Assembly: GCA_030581615.1 (NCBI GenBank)
Contig: JAKTTT010000001.1
Span: forward strand, 1,116,001 to 1,180,000
DNA: 64,000 bases
Direction: 5' to 3'
Source of the DNA: Alloascoidea africana
Lineage: Eukaryota > Ascomycota > Alloascoideomycetes > Alloascoideales > Alloascoideaceae
Positions within the stretch are counted from its first letter, which is position 1, and each line of letters begins with the position of its first letter. Made by a program: the position numbers and the translations under genes. Shown piece by piece: positions 41,322 to 51,227 of this stretch. The notes beneath the pieces are model-generated. The model had not been told where the DNA came from. It was given only the letters and a program-made list of their open reading frames with translations, and searched no databases.

Positions 41322-42212
41322 TCTCTAGGGACACCGAGGTTGGATGTTGGTTCTGCCTTGTGAGGGATTAGGGCGTTGACGATTTGTAGGAGTTTTTGAA
41401 AGGTGAAGGGTTCTTCCCTGGCTACCTTGTTGCTGAGGTTCACCTGAATGTTTACTTCTTGTTTTGCCTTCTTTTTAGCGGTTTTGAGCGCTTTTTTCAA
41501 TTTCCAGTGAGTCAGTAGGAGATATCCGATCATCGGACCTGTCACTATTGGTGTAGCTAACAGGACTAGGGAGAGTTTGACTACAATGCTAGCCATGGTA
41601 GCGATCCAGGTTTTGAGGGAGAGCCAGTGGATCATTATCTCGCCTGCAGTGGTAGCTGATGAGGACATCTGGGATCGGAATGTCGTGAGGTATGAGGAAA
41701 TCGCCCCAGTCCACTCTTGAAAGGGCGGGATATGGGATAGGTCCATGGTCGGTGCTAGTAAGCGGTAAGCTGAAGCCACGGCTGCTGTTCCGACGAGGCG
41801 GAGAGGGGAGAAATCGAAATTGCTGAGGTGGTTAAGGAAGCCACCGACGACTTCAAGCGGTTGATCCTCAATAATAGGATTTGGTGAAAGTTCTGATGAA
41901 GAGGCAGAAACCAAAAAGAAGGGTCAAGTTCAGCTCGGCCCCCATGTAAGATGGGTTCCCTTGTAAGATAGTCGGCAAGAGGGAGCACATTTGTAAAGAG
42001 GAGAGATGATTCTAGTATGTCTAAAGTCTGACCTATTGTTTATATTATACAAATTACATTATTATTTGTCACAATGTCGTGACTTCTATTCAGGGCTTTA
42101 CCCTTAAACTGGCCCAAATAGCTTTTGCCAGTCTTATATAGTTCTTTCTTAGAATATATAAAAGATCTAAACTCGTACTTCTAAGTTTAGATCTTCAGTG
42201 CTTACACTTACA
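41294..42212 (-). mobile_element. LTR-retrotransposon fossil: LTR, primer-binding site and 5' coding part
   Basis: Minus-strand element fragment. A probable LTR (41945-42212) is followed directly by a TGG-starting primer-binding site and then by a coding segment (41294-41914, up to 206 residues) in the position of gag. I do not recognise a known Gag domain; the protein has a long hydrophobic helix and a basic helix. The rest of the element (protease, reverse transcriptase, integrase, second LTR) is not seen, so it is partial. It forms the right arm of the palindrome. The superfamily (Ty1/copia or Ty3/gypsy) cannot be assigned from these parts. Confidence 0.55.
41945..42212 (-). repeat. Probable LTR, 268 bp, with 6-bp inverted ends
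   Basis: On the minus strand it starts TGTAAG and ends CTTACA, a perfect 6-bp inverted terminal pair of the TG...CA type. It contains a TATA-like stretch (TTTATATATT, ACTATATAAG) where an LTR promoter would be. The next bases inward are TGGGGGCCGAGC, a plausible primer-binding site with no gap. No second copy was found in the window. Confidence 0.55.
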
Positions 42213-43352
42213 ATAAGGATTACTGCTTTCTTGTTTAACCTACCTATCTAATCTAGAAGAAGGGTATATTATATGTATGATGTCGGAATGTTCTGTAGGC
42301 GGGTTTAGGTAGGGGAACGGGAATGTAGAGTACGATAGAGCTCTCATATTACAATCCAACTGTAATCTCTGCGATACCTGTCAAATTTGGACTCAATGTT
42401 GCTTTAGTTCCGTCATAGGTTTATCATCAAAAATCATTTTGACTTACCTTAGTTATATAAAAGCGCATTAGCAAACAAAACATGACATCATCAGGCTTAT
42501 TCGAAGAATTAAACATGATGGCTATTGACTCTAAAGAATCATGAAAAAGTACTTGTATTAGTTTTAGTGTCAGTCTTTTATTCTACCTCTTTTTGAAAAA
42601 AGTGTAAACCTCATCTATTGTAGTTCCTCTCCAAGAAATTATGCTTGAAATTTTGGTTGATGGAATCGCATGATGGTGGTTGGAATCTAATGGGTGAATG
42701 TATCAAGAAGTGGTTTTGTTCTTTAGAAAATGTACATGCTATTCGCTAATAGTGCAGTTCGGACAAGAGTAACATCTCCATTCAGTAGTGACATTTGAAG
42801 ATAGTCCTCATCACCAGAGCGATAATCATTGATACTACAAACACCAACACCACCGATGACTCCTCTACTGGCAGAGGAGTCCACGTTTACAACACTGTGT
42901 AGTTATCGAAGATTGTAAGAGAGATCAAGGAGCAGATCTCTATTGAGCAAGCGGGACGATAGACAGAGAGTGGAGACTAGCAGAAGGCTTTGACCAACTT
43001 GAGGAGTAAATGAACAAACTCCTTGTCTCTGGTCGACCGTCATCAAATGGGAATACTTCTGTGGAGAAACAAACCCATCAACATGAAAAACTGTGAGCGT
43101 CATAGGATAATGATTGGAAATTTTTGAGAGAGCAACCACAGAATTCCGTGACATGAGAGAAAGAAACAACTAATGTCTAAAGAATTACATCAAACAAAGC
43201 AAATTTTTGAATTGAGAAGTTATTAGTGGATAAGTCAAATATCATCTCGAATTAATCATTTGATTCAGAGCAGCACACAAAAGCCAATTAATCGTAATGA
43301 GTATAGATCGAAATACAGATCTAAAAGTACAAATATTTTTCGTTAAAAAGAG
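42213..43352. other. AT-rich intergenic sequence upstream of the tRNA gene
   Basis: About 1.1 kb between the LTR and the tRNA. It has short reading frames on the minus strand without a recognised domain; some of it may be old retroelement sequence, which I cannot prove. Confidence 0.4.
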
Positions 43353-43452
43353 GCTTCGTTGGCTCAGTTGGTAGAGCGTCAGTCTCATAATTGTTCGTGT
43401 CATGCGAAAACGTGTGATCTGAAGGTCGAGAGTTCGAGCCTCCCACGGAGCA
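43353..43452 (+). tRNA. Elongator tRNA-Met (CAU) with a 27-nt intron
   Basis: The 5' strand GCTTCGT pairs with ACGGAGC of the acceptor stem (one G-T pair). The D arm GCTC...GAGC, anticodon loop CTCATAA with anticodon CAU, and T arm GAGAGTTCGAGCCTC are all present, with discriminator A. The exons total 73 nt and closely match the S. cerevisiae elongator tRNA-Met. The intron is 43390-43416, inserted after the base 3' of the anticodon, the canonical position. G1-C72 and T54 argue against initiator tRNA. Intergenic A/B boxes for TFIIIC are within the D and T arms. Confidence 0.93.
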
Positions 43453-43982
43453 AACCAACATTTTTTCTTTTGCAATTCCAGATCATCATCTGATGATGCT
43501 ATCAACATCAAACTTGTTCGGTATATTGCGTTTCGCCAATGATCACTTTTTATCTCCTTCAATATTTTCATTTTTTTGGAGTGGGTACTTAATTGATCAC
43601 CATGATACTTACTCAAGAACTTGTGTCATAAAAAGTTGACATCCTGGGAAACCTTGTTTTAAGTATAAGATAGAGTGTGTCTAGCAAACTCTACCGAATC
43701 AAAGGAAATCGAATTGAATTATACATTCCCATATATGCCATAATAATCAATCCATGAATTCAATTCAAATCCATGTTGCCCCCCTCCACCCACAAAAAAC
43801 ATGGCAAAGTGGATACTGTGTATTGGCCAAACATGGTTGGACATGGTGATGAGATGCGGCAGATGTCTTGTGGAGAGAAAGAGAAAAAAAATCTAACGTT
43901 GTTACAACGGCGCATTGCTTTATGACCAGTTATACTCCACCATTCAACAACAACAACAACTACTAAAAAAAAGAAGCAAACC
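43453..43982. other. Intergenic: tRNA downstream and MET8 upstream region
   Basis: About 530 bp. A T-run (ATTTTTTCTTTTG) directly after the tRNA at about 43459-43471 serves as the Pol III terminator. The rest should contain the MET8 promoter; the last 60 bp are A/C-rich (CAACAACAACAAC), a typical leader. Confidence 0.55.
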
Positions 43983-45003
43983 ATGTCTTATGACCAGTTG
44001 GACCAGGATGGATCATTATTACTGGCGTATCAGTTAAAAGGTAAGTTCCATCATATTCCGGAGCAACACAAGCCCAACAACCAACCAACCAACTAACGAA
44101 CGAACGATTGATCGATTTTGAAACTTTTGGGGCAATTCAGACCGACATGTTCTCGTGATTGGAGGTGGGAGCGTTGCAACCTCTCGAGTCCGACATTTGA
44201 TAGTTGCCCAGGCCAAGATAACGGTTATTGCGCCGCTGGTGGATGAGGAGATCCATTGGAGGTTTAAACAAGGTCAAGTTTACAAAGTTTTGGAACGAGA
44301 GTTTGTAGTTAGTGATTTGACAATGTATGAGCAAGAAGATCCGGATCCGGAGACGAGTCATCTACCTTTGCTTGATCCCAATCAATTCCTGAATACATCT
44401 ATATCTCGTTTAAAAAGTTTTTTTTTCAGAGATGAGGATGAATCATTAATAAGATATGTTAAAGGATTAAAGCAATATCAATTTGCAATGGTTTTCAGTG
44501 CAACTGATGATAAACAACTTTCGAGCTTAATCTATCAACTTTGTGGACTTTGGAGAATCCCTGCAAATATTGCAGATGTCCCCTCAGAATGTGATTTTTA
44601 TTTTGGTTCATGTGTTAAAAGAGGACCACTTCAGATAATGGTTAGTACAAATGGGAAAAGTCCAAGATATGCAAACCGGATTCGTAAACAATTGGAATCT
44701 CAACTCCCGATGGATGTTGGAATTGGTCTTGATGTAATGGGGCGTATACGATCTGGATTAAGAGAACGATTACAGGCTGAAGTTGGTCGAGATTTGGATT
44801 TGGAGAAAGAAGATGCAAAAGAACTCGTTCAAAATAGGATGAAATGGATTATAAAAGTTTCAGATGGTTATTCTATGGATGAACTTGTTGAAATTGGGAA
44901 TTTATCACATGATAAATCATCATCTATCATTAAAAAAATTGTAAAATGTTATCCTGGTCCAATCCCAACATTTGAAGGATTGAAAAGACATTATAATTTT
45001 TAA
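43983..45003 (+). CDS. MET8: Siroheme synthase Met8 (precorrin-2 dehydrogenase/ferrochelatase), two exons
   Basis: 306 aa. Met8 oxidises precorrin-2 with NAD and inserts iron to make siroheme for sulfite reductase, so it is needed for sulfate assimilation. Exon 1 is 43983-44040, intron 44041-44140 (100 nt; GTAAGT, CTAAC, TTCAG), exon 2 44141-45003. Splicing gives SLLLAYQLKD-RHVLVIGGGSVATSR, parallel to the S. cerevisiae start (AHQLKDKKILLIGGGEV). The Rossmann glycines are in GGGS. ANIADVPSECDFYFGS contains the Asp region required for both activities. A DPDP...RYVKGLKQY insert lengthens the first domain relative to S. cerevisiae (274 aa). Without exon 1 the ORF would begin at a GTG inside the NAD motif. 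Confidence 0.93.
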
Positions 45004-46481
45004 ATCCACCGTTTGTTTTTTCTTCGTTTTCGTTTTCGTTTATGTACAAGATTTTCAATAACACACACACACACACATGATTTTTTGGAAGGAACACAGT
45101 TTTTATATATATATAACTTATAGATATTTCTTAAAATGTAGAAAGAAAAAAGGGAAAAGAAAGAGTTGGCGAGAAAAGAGAAAGAAAACACAAAGAAAGG
45201 AAAAAGGAAAAAGGAAAGGAAACAAAAAAGGAAGAATAACGCATTTTTTATAAACAATTCTAGATACAATCGATACCAGCAAATATCAAAGGGCTCGTCA
45301 GTCTCTCTCTTTTGTAAGAAAAATTCTTTTTTTGGGGAAGGGGGTAGGGGGATTTTTCAAGTTTTATAGTTGGGCTTTCTCGAAACGCACCGTTTTTTTT
45401 TGGCATAAACAGCGTGAAAAGAAAGGAAGAGGTGGGGCAAAAAAATATCAAACAATAATCAAATAATTAATAATAGTAGAATATTAAACATGTAGAAGCG
45501 AACGGTTGCAAGCGAAGCAAAAACCGAAGGCAAAGGATTGGTATCTGACCGAGCAAAATAAAACGCAGCAAGAAATAAAAAAAAAAAAGTAGATTCTAAT
45601 CTTGTACAAAGATAAGAAGCAAAAAGATGAGAATTTTTAAATCCAGAGGCGTCAAGACTGGTTTAATAACACAAGGAGAGGATCAACAGCAAGAGCAGAG
45701 CAGAGCAAGAGCAAGAGCAACAGCAAGAGCAAGAGCAAGAGCAAGATGAAGCATAGCGTAGCGTATCGCAAGAGAAGACAAATCAGCAATTTCAATAATA
45801 TAGGGGTTGCTCATATTGTCATTTATTTTGTTTTTTGATTGTAGTTTATAGATAGCACCAAAAAAGGCTTAAGGCTTCTTTTCTAGGTTATCATTTTCTT
45901 AATAACTTGAAATGTTTCACCAAAAAATGGAGAAATACATTTTTTCGCGAGATTTTTCTGACCAGTCAGTAGTAGTAGTGGTAGCAGTCGGGTAGAAAAG
46001 AATAATCAGCAACAACAGATTCAAGTGATAAAAACCAATCAATCAATCAATAATAATATATCAATCGAAGAAGTTAAAGAGTCATTAGGTAGATGTCAAG
46101 AGTTCAGTATCAAAACAAAAGCGGGCGAACCCAAATGAACAAATATCAATAGCAGTAGCAGTAGCAGTGGCAACAGAGAGGAGACATTGACCTTGGCAAG
46201 GGCAAAAACAAATAGGCAAGGGTAGCATTTCATTTATCAAAGCTGAACGGAAAAAGAGAAATGGCGGCCAAAATATGAGAACAGGAGAGGTTCTTTTTTT
46301 TTGTTGGTTGTTTTGATCCTTCTTAGAGTATAAAAAGGATTATTGTCGTTATAAAAGGACAGGGATAAGATGGACTTAAAACGAGAAGAGAAGAGAAGAG
46401 TAGTCATCAAGAATACAGCAGCAAATAGGAATAAAAAGAATAAAAAAGGAATAAAAAAGAAACAAGAGGTCAAAAGACATC
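45004..46481. other. Low-complexity, purine-skewed intergenic region between convergent genes
   Basis: 1.48 kb between the MET8 and Nam8-like stops. The plus strand is A/G-rich throughout, with CA and TA dinucleotide runs at about 45060-45115, homopurine tracts at 45140-45240 and an imperfect GAGCAA array at 45682-45745. Reading frames through it are low-complexity only. It presumably contains both 3' ends. Confidence 0.6.
45682..45745 (+). repeat. Imperfect (GAGCAA)n tandem repeat
   Basis: Hexamer-type array with unit AAGAGC/GAGCAA and a few CAGCAA variants, about ten units, in non-coding sequence between MET8 and the Nam8-like gene. Confidence 0.75.
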
Positions 46482-47178
46482 TTAGATTGTATCCAATTTC
46501 CCATCTCTTGCAGCCAAATACATCTGAGCCAATTTTGAACTTTCGGAGGAAGTACCCGTTCCATTCGAAGATGAAGCATTTTTGGTTGGGCCCGAGTTGT
46601 TACCATTGGTATTGGCATTTGCACCTGCATTAGTCTCAGCATTAGTGTCGGAGGTGGCCTTTGGGTCATCATTTTCCTTACGATTCTCGTTGGACAGTTG
46701 CTGGTTGGCCTTTGGGTTTGAACTTCCATTGGATACTCCTGGGCTCGCACCTTCTTCATGCCTACTGCTTTTGCTGTTGTTTTTACTATGTCCAAAAGCC
46801 TGCTGCTTATACTGCTGCTGCTGTTGCTGGACCGGATGAACGAGGTATTGAGGTGGAGCAACCATCATGTTCATATAGCCCGACTGGGGCTGATAATAGT
46901 GCGAATCACCGGCATTACCGCCCAACACGGTCGATCCAGCGCCAGTTGCAACGCTAGCAGTCATTCCGGGTCCACCACCACTAGCTCGAGTACCCGAAAC
47001 AGCACCTCCAGCACCACCAGAGACAAGGTCGGCTCCTGGAGATGGGTACATTGGATGGTAGCCGACCATGTTGACGTTCACAGGCTGTGGCACTCCTATG
47101 GCCGAGCCCACTGGGATCTGGGAAACGCCATAGCCTGAATAACCAGCCACCAAAGGCTGTTGCTGTTGCTGTTGTTGT

Positions 47179-47213
<35 letters not shown>

Positions 47214-48929
47214 GAGAAAATGGAGGTGTTGAGACTCTGCCTCTGTCTCTGCCAGTGCTTGAGCCTGGGTCTGGTAGGAATACTGGTCTCTGCTCTGGCT
47301 GTACCGCTGTTGTAACAGAGCCTGGGCTTGAGCTTGAGCTTGAGCTTGAGCTTGAGTTTGAGCTTGGACCTGGGCCTGGGCCTGGGCCTGAGTTTGAACC
47401 TGAGACTGGACCTGAGTAGGTCCATTTTGCGAGCGGCCCCAGGAAAGTCTTACTCTAGAATTTCCAATCGGATATCCGTGCATTTGAAAGATTGCCGTTT
47501 CTGCCGACTGTCTCGAGACAAATTGGACAAATCCACAACCTTTCCCAGGGGGGATTTTCACATAGGTTATATCCCCAAAGGTTGAAAATAGCATGCGTAG
47601 TTCCTCTTCGGTCACGTAAGAGGACAAACCTCCGACGAAAATAGTCGTATTGTTGGGGTCAGTGAACTGGTTCTGGTTTTGGTTCTGGTTCGGACCACCG
47701 GTTGGGTCAGCGGTGGAATCAGACATGCCGACATTTGCAGATCCGTCAAAGCCTGCTGAACGGGGAGCAGGAGGAGTGGTATTAGCAGGGGCAGCAGCAT
47801 AGGGTGTACCTGTTTGAGACTGTTGGAGTTCCAATGGGATTGGTACCTGAACCGAGACCGGGACCGGAGGTTGTTGCGGCTGCGGAGGTGGCGGAGGAGG
47901 AGGAGGAGGAGAGTGGAAAGCGGACGATACCAGAGCAGCCTGTTGTTGATGCAATACTCTTGCGACTTGGGCATTTCTTGTTTGATTTTTGGGGGTTGCA
48001 ATGGAGATTCGCATTTGACGATTCCCACAATACATGCCTTGCATTTCGGAGATTGCACGTTGTTGTTCCTGTTCACTACTGAAACGGACGAAACCGTAAC
48101 AGCGAGAGGCACCTGTGACGGGGTCAGTCATGATTTTTGCCATTTTGCAAGTTGAATAGCGGGATTGGAAAAGTTGGAGCAACGTCATTTCGGTGGTGTC
48201 GGGGGGCAAATCTCCGACAAAGATGGAGAACTCTGTTGGACGGTCTTCTTTACGGTCCTGAAGGCCACCGCCAGAGGCCCAGTTTAGTTTGAAGACCTTA
48301 TTGTTTGAATTTGGGATTGGAGCACCGTTGTAAGAGAGGGCGGTTATAGCCTGATCATAGGATCCAAAGTCGACGAAACAATAACCTTGAGAGGTTCCGG
48401 AGTATTTGTCTCTGATGATTTTGACGACGGCGTCCTCGAAGCCATAGGATACCCAGATCTGCTTGATGGAGGCTTCGTCGGCCCAAGGGTCCAGTTCGCC
48501 CATCCAGAGGGCCGTTTTAGTGGTGTCAGGTTGTGGCTGGGGCATTGGCATTGGCATGGGCAATGGAGTTTGGATATAAGACGGTTGGGATTGCAGGTTG
48601 TGGGCTTGGTTTTGCAATTGGGTCTGGCCCTGGCTCTGGTTCGAGACTTGGATCTGGACTGGGGCACGGGTCTGGGATTGGGATTGGGATGAGGCTTGAG
48701 CCTGAGCCTGAGCTTGTGCCTGAGCTTGTGACTGGGGCTGTTGTTGTTGTGGCTGCGGCTGTGGTTGGACTTGCGATGGAGGTTTGGACTGAGACGATTG
48801 GGATTGGGAGGATTGGGATTGAGATTGAGATTGAGATTGAGACTGGGGTTGGGACTGGGACTGGGACTGGTCTGGAGAAGAGCCGCTGCCTCCTCTAGCG
48901 GCGGAGGAATAGGGAAAAGAAGAGTCCAT
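46482..48929 (-). CDS. Nam8/Ngr1-type RNA-binding protein, three RRMs, prion-like low-complexity regions
   Basis: 815 aa. Relatives: Nam8 (U1 snRNP, meiotic splicing), Ngr1 (mRNA decay), S. pombe Csx1, human TIA1/TRNAU1AP. An N-terminal 125-residue Gln-Ser/Gln-Ala repeat region precedes RRM1 (ALWMGELDPWADEASIKQIW, GYCFVDFGS), RRM2 (FSIFVGDLPPDTTEMTLLQLF, CYGFVRFSS), a Pro-rich linker and RRM3 (TTIFVGGLSSYVTEEELRMLF, GCGFVQFVS). The order, spacing and motif MGELDPW are those of the Nam8/Ngr1 group. The C-terminal half is Gln/Asn-rich with a pure Gln run (19 codons) and long QAQA tracts. Size is nearer Ngr1 (672 aa) than Nam8 (523 aa), so I give no symbol. Start is the first ATG, one 415-bp gap away from the divergent neighbour. 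Confidence 0.9.
47157..47213 (-). repeat. CAR-codon microsatellite encoding 19 Gln
   Basis: Uninterrupted run of CAG/CAA codons inside the Nam8/Ngr1-like gene. The mixture of both codons suggests a stable, selected tract rather than a pure slippage product. Confidence 0.85.
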
Positions 48930-49344
48930 GGGCGGTTGGGGGGGCGGCAGCGACGAGGGAAAGAAAGGGGGTTTGGTGAAGACAAGAGCTAGGGCTGGGA
49001 AGAGGAAAAGGAAAAGGAAAAGGAAGAAGAAGAAAGAAGGAAGGAGAGAGGTGGAGGAGAGGTTTCGTTGCAGGGTTCCTTACTTTTTTTTTTTTTTTTA
49101 ATTTTTTTTCGCAGTTTTTTTGCTTCGATTTGTGGGCAGGGAAGAAGCTACCAGCCCGAGCAAATCTGTACAGAAGCGCCCCGACAAGCACCGAACGCAG
49201 CGTGACAGCTCGGCCCGAGACTAGAAGCTAGAGACCCGGGTGCCGGGACTGGGGACCCGGTCCCGGTCCCGGATACACGGGTGCTCGGGTGTCCGCCCCA
49301 GCCGTGGCTGCTGAGCTGGGCTCCACCAAAAGAGCTGGCCTGCC
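48930..49344. promoter_or_regulatory. Divergent promoter region, Nam8-like / GC-rich coiled-coil gene
   Basis: 415 bp. Contains a purine-rich GGAAAAGGAAAAGG run on the plus strand (48,998-49,040), a dA:dT tract of nearly 30 bases at 49,083-49,110, which likely excludes nucleosomes, and a GC-rich half toward the plus-strand gene. Confidence 0.5.
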
Positions 49345-49996
49345 ATGGACGCCAGGCTCGCGAAGATCAAGGCCAGGCGCCGCGGAGCCGCTCTGCGCGC
49401 GGTCAGCACGGAGGCCTTTGCCATTGGGACGCCCAGGGGACCCAGGGGACCCAGGGGACCCAGGGGACCCAGGGTGCCGCCAAAGCACTCTATCGCGGCG
49501 TCTGGCGAGGCCTCGGGGAAAAAACGGAGGGCTTTCAATCCGCCAGACCACGAAGCTCAGCAGCAACAGCAAGAGCCACAGCACACAGATCAACAGCAGG
49601 ATCATGATCGCCAGATAGATCAAACTGAGTACGACCTGGCAGAGTCGGTTCCGTCGCGTACTCGCCGTCGCACCAGGTCCATATCCATATCCATATCGAC
49701 CGGAGTGCACGACACGCCGCCTGTCATGGCACCAAGTGAAGACCACCCCAGGACAAGATCTCTGAGAAAGCACAAGATTACACCTAACAAACCTCCAGGG
49801 CCGGTGCCGGTGTCTGTGTCCCGATCCAAACCAACACGCAAGCCTCGCACGCCGCGGACGAGTGACGCGTCCAGGAGAGCCAGATCCAGCGGTGGCGGCA
49901 AAAGACAGACACAACGGCCTTCTGACGCGTTGGAGACAGAACAGAGAGAGCAGGAGGAGCAAAAGAAGCAACACCGCTCTGCCAGCGCTGGTCCAT

Positions 49997-50030
<34 letters not shown>

Positions 50031-50748
50031 AGCAGAAGCAGAGCCTGAAGCCTCGTCACAGAGCGAACCCTCTACTCGCTCTACTCGCTCTACTCGCTCT
50101 ACTCGCTCTACTCGAAACAGACCCACGAACTACGTTTCTGTGCAGGTTTCGCGGCTTCCAACGCTCAGACACGGACAACCGGGGAAGTTGACCGCGTTGG
50201 ATCTAATCTCGCAAATCTTTGCAGAGTACGTTTCCTCCAGCGCAACAGGCCAACCGCCATTGCTAGCCAAAACCCTGGACCGCTTCAACGCCTTGCAACA
50301 GAACTACGTCTCCCAGCTGATAGACTACAACACCACGCTGGTCCAATTGCAGCAGCAAATCAACCACGCAAACGCGGCAAAGACCGCGAGAAGGAAACAA
50401 CTGCTAGAGCTGCGCGCCCACGAGAGCCGTGTCGCAGCCCAGCTCGAAACCGTCCGCGGCGCGTTCCAGCGAGAGAAACGGGAGACCGAGGAGCTGGGCC
50501 AGGTCGACGACTTTCTCTACTCGCTGCGGTGTGTTGTGGATGGCGTGCAACGGCCTGAGTCTGGGACTGAGTCTGAGTCGCAGCAGAACGGCCTGAGTGT
50601 GGCAGACGCGGAACGGCGGCTCGCGGGCCTGGCAACGGAGCTCGACGGTCCGTTCGGCGCCCTCACGCGACTCGCGCAGTTTACCCGGACGGCAGCCGCG
50701 CTGGACGGCGCCCTCGGCAACGGTGCTCTCGGCAACGACGCCGGGTAA
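49345..50748 (+). CDS. Coiled-coil protein of unknown function, possible inner-kinetochore Ame1/CENP-U-like
   Basis: 467 aa, single exon, much richer in G+C than its neighbours. The N-terminal 260 residues are basic and disordered and built on tandem codon repeats: GPR (four), SI, EP (five) and STR (five). The C-terminal 200 residues look folded: NYVSVQVSRLP, then GKLTALDLISQIFAEYVSS, then a coiled coil (about 315-400) ending in QVDDFLYSL. A disordered basic N-terminus, a short beta segment, a ALDL.....EY helix and a coiled coil resemble fungal Ame1/CENP-U kinetochore proteins, but I recognise no decisive motif. Another coiled-coil kinetochore or spindle-pole protein is equally possible. Reading through with no stop in this composition and the ordered C-terminus support a real gene. 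Confidence 0.6.
49432..49472 (+). repeat. 9-bp coding repeat (GGGACCCAG)n
   Basis: More than four exact units of a 9-bp repeat encoding Gly-Pro-Arg in the N-terminus of the coiled-coil gene. Confidence 0.85.
50071..50115 (+). repeat. 9-bp coding repeat (TCTACTCGC)5
   Basis: Five units, the last with one base change, encoding Ser-Thr-Arg five times. It follows a GAGCCT hexamer repeat (49999-50028, Glu-Pro) in the same gene. Confidence 0.88.
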
Positions 50749-51227
50749 CTCGGTGCTGTACTCGGTGCATAGAATGTCCCAAAGCGGCTAATCTGTCCCG
50801 TGGCCGCTGGGGCTTGCCTTATCGCGATAGATAGATAGAGAGATCGTCCTTGGGTGATGGATTCGCAGCACAGAGCTGTCCGGGAGCCCGTGGTGGAGTT
50901 TACAACAGAGCCCGTGCCAGCGCTGTTCGAACAGGCCTGTCTTTATAACCCAGTGCCTGGCCTTTTTTTCCTTTTCCTCTTCCTCTTCTACATGTTTCCC
51001 CACCCATTGCCAAATCCATCTTCATATCCATATCATACCACTTTCCCGTTTCCTCCCTAGCCTATTTTGTCCGCTTTAAGCAAACTGAAATAAGTAAGTG
51101 AAAACAAAGAGAACGCATTCATTGCTGCGAGTCAACGGGTGTCCTTTTTCTGTGTGTGTGTGTACATGTGTGAAAAACTATACTGTTCAGTCATATCGAC
51201 GATACAAAAACTACAACAAGATAAAGG
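50749..51227. other. Upstream region of the zinc-cluster gene
   Basis: 479 bp. Contains TAGATAGATAGAGAGA near 50828-50843 and a pyrimidine-rich tract at about 50,960-50,990, then a TG run (51,152-51,165). No reading frame of note. Confidence 0.5.

Noticed and set aside
42700-43169. Faint resemblance of minus-strand frames to a retroelement protein
   Set aside because: Only a few residues are suggestive; not enough to call an element.
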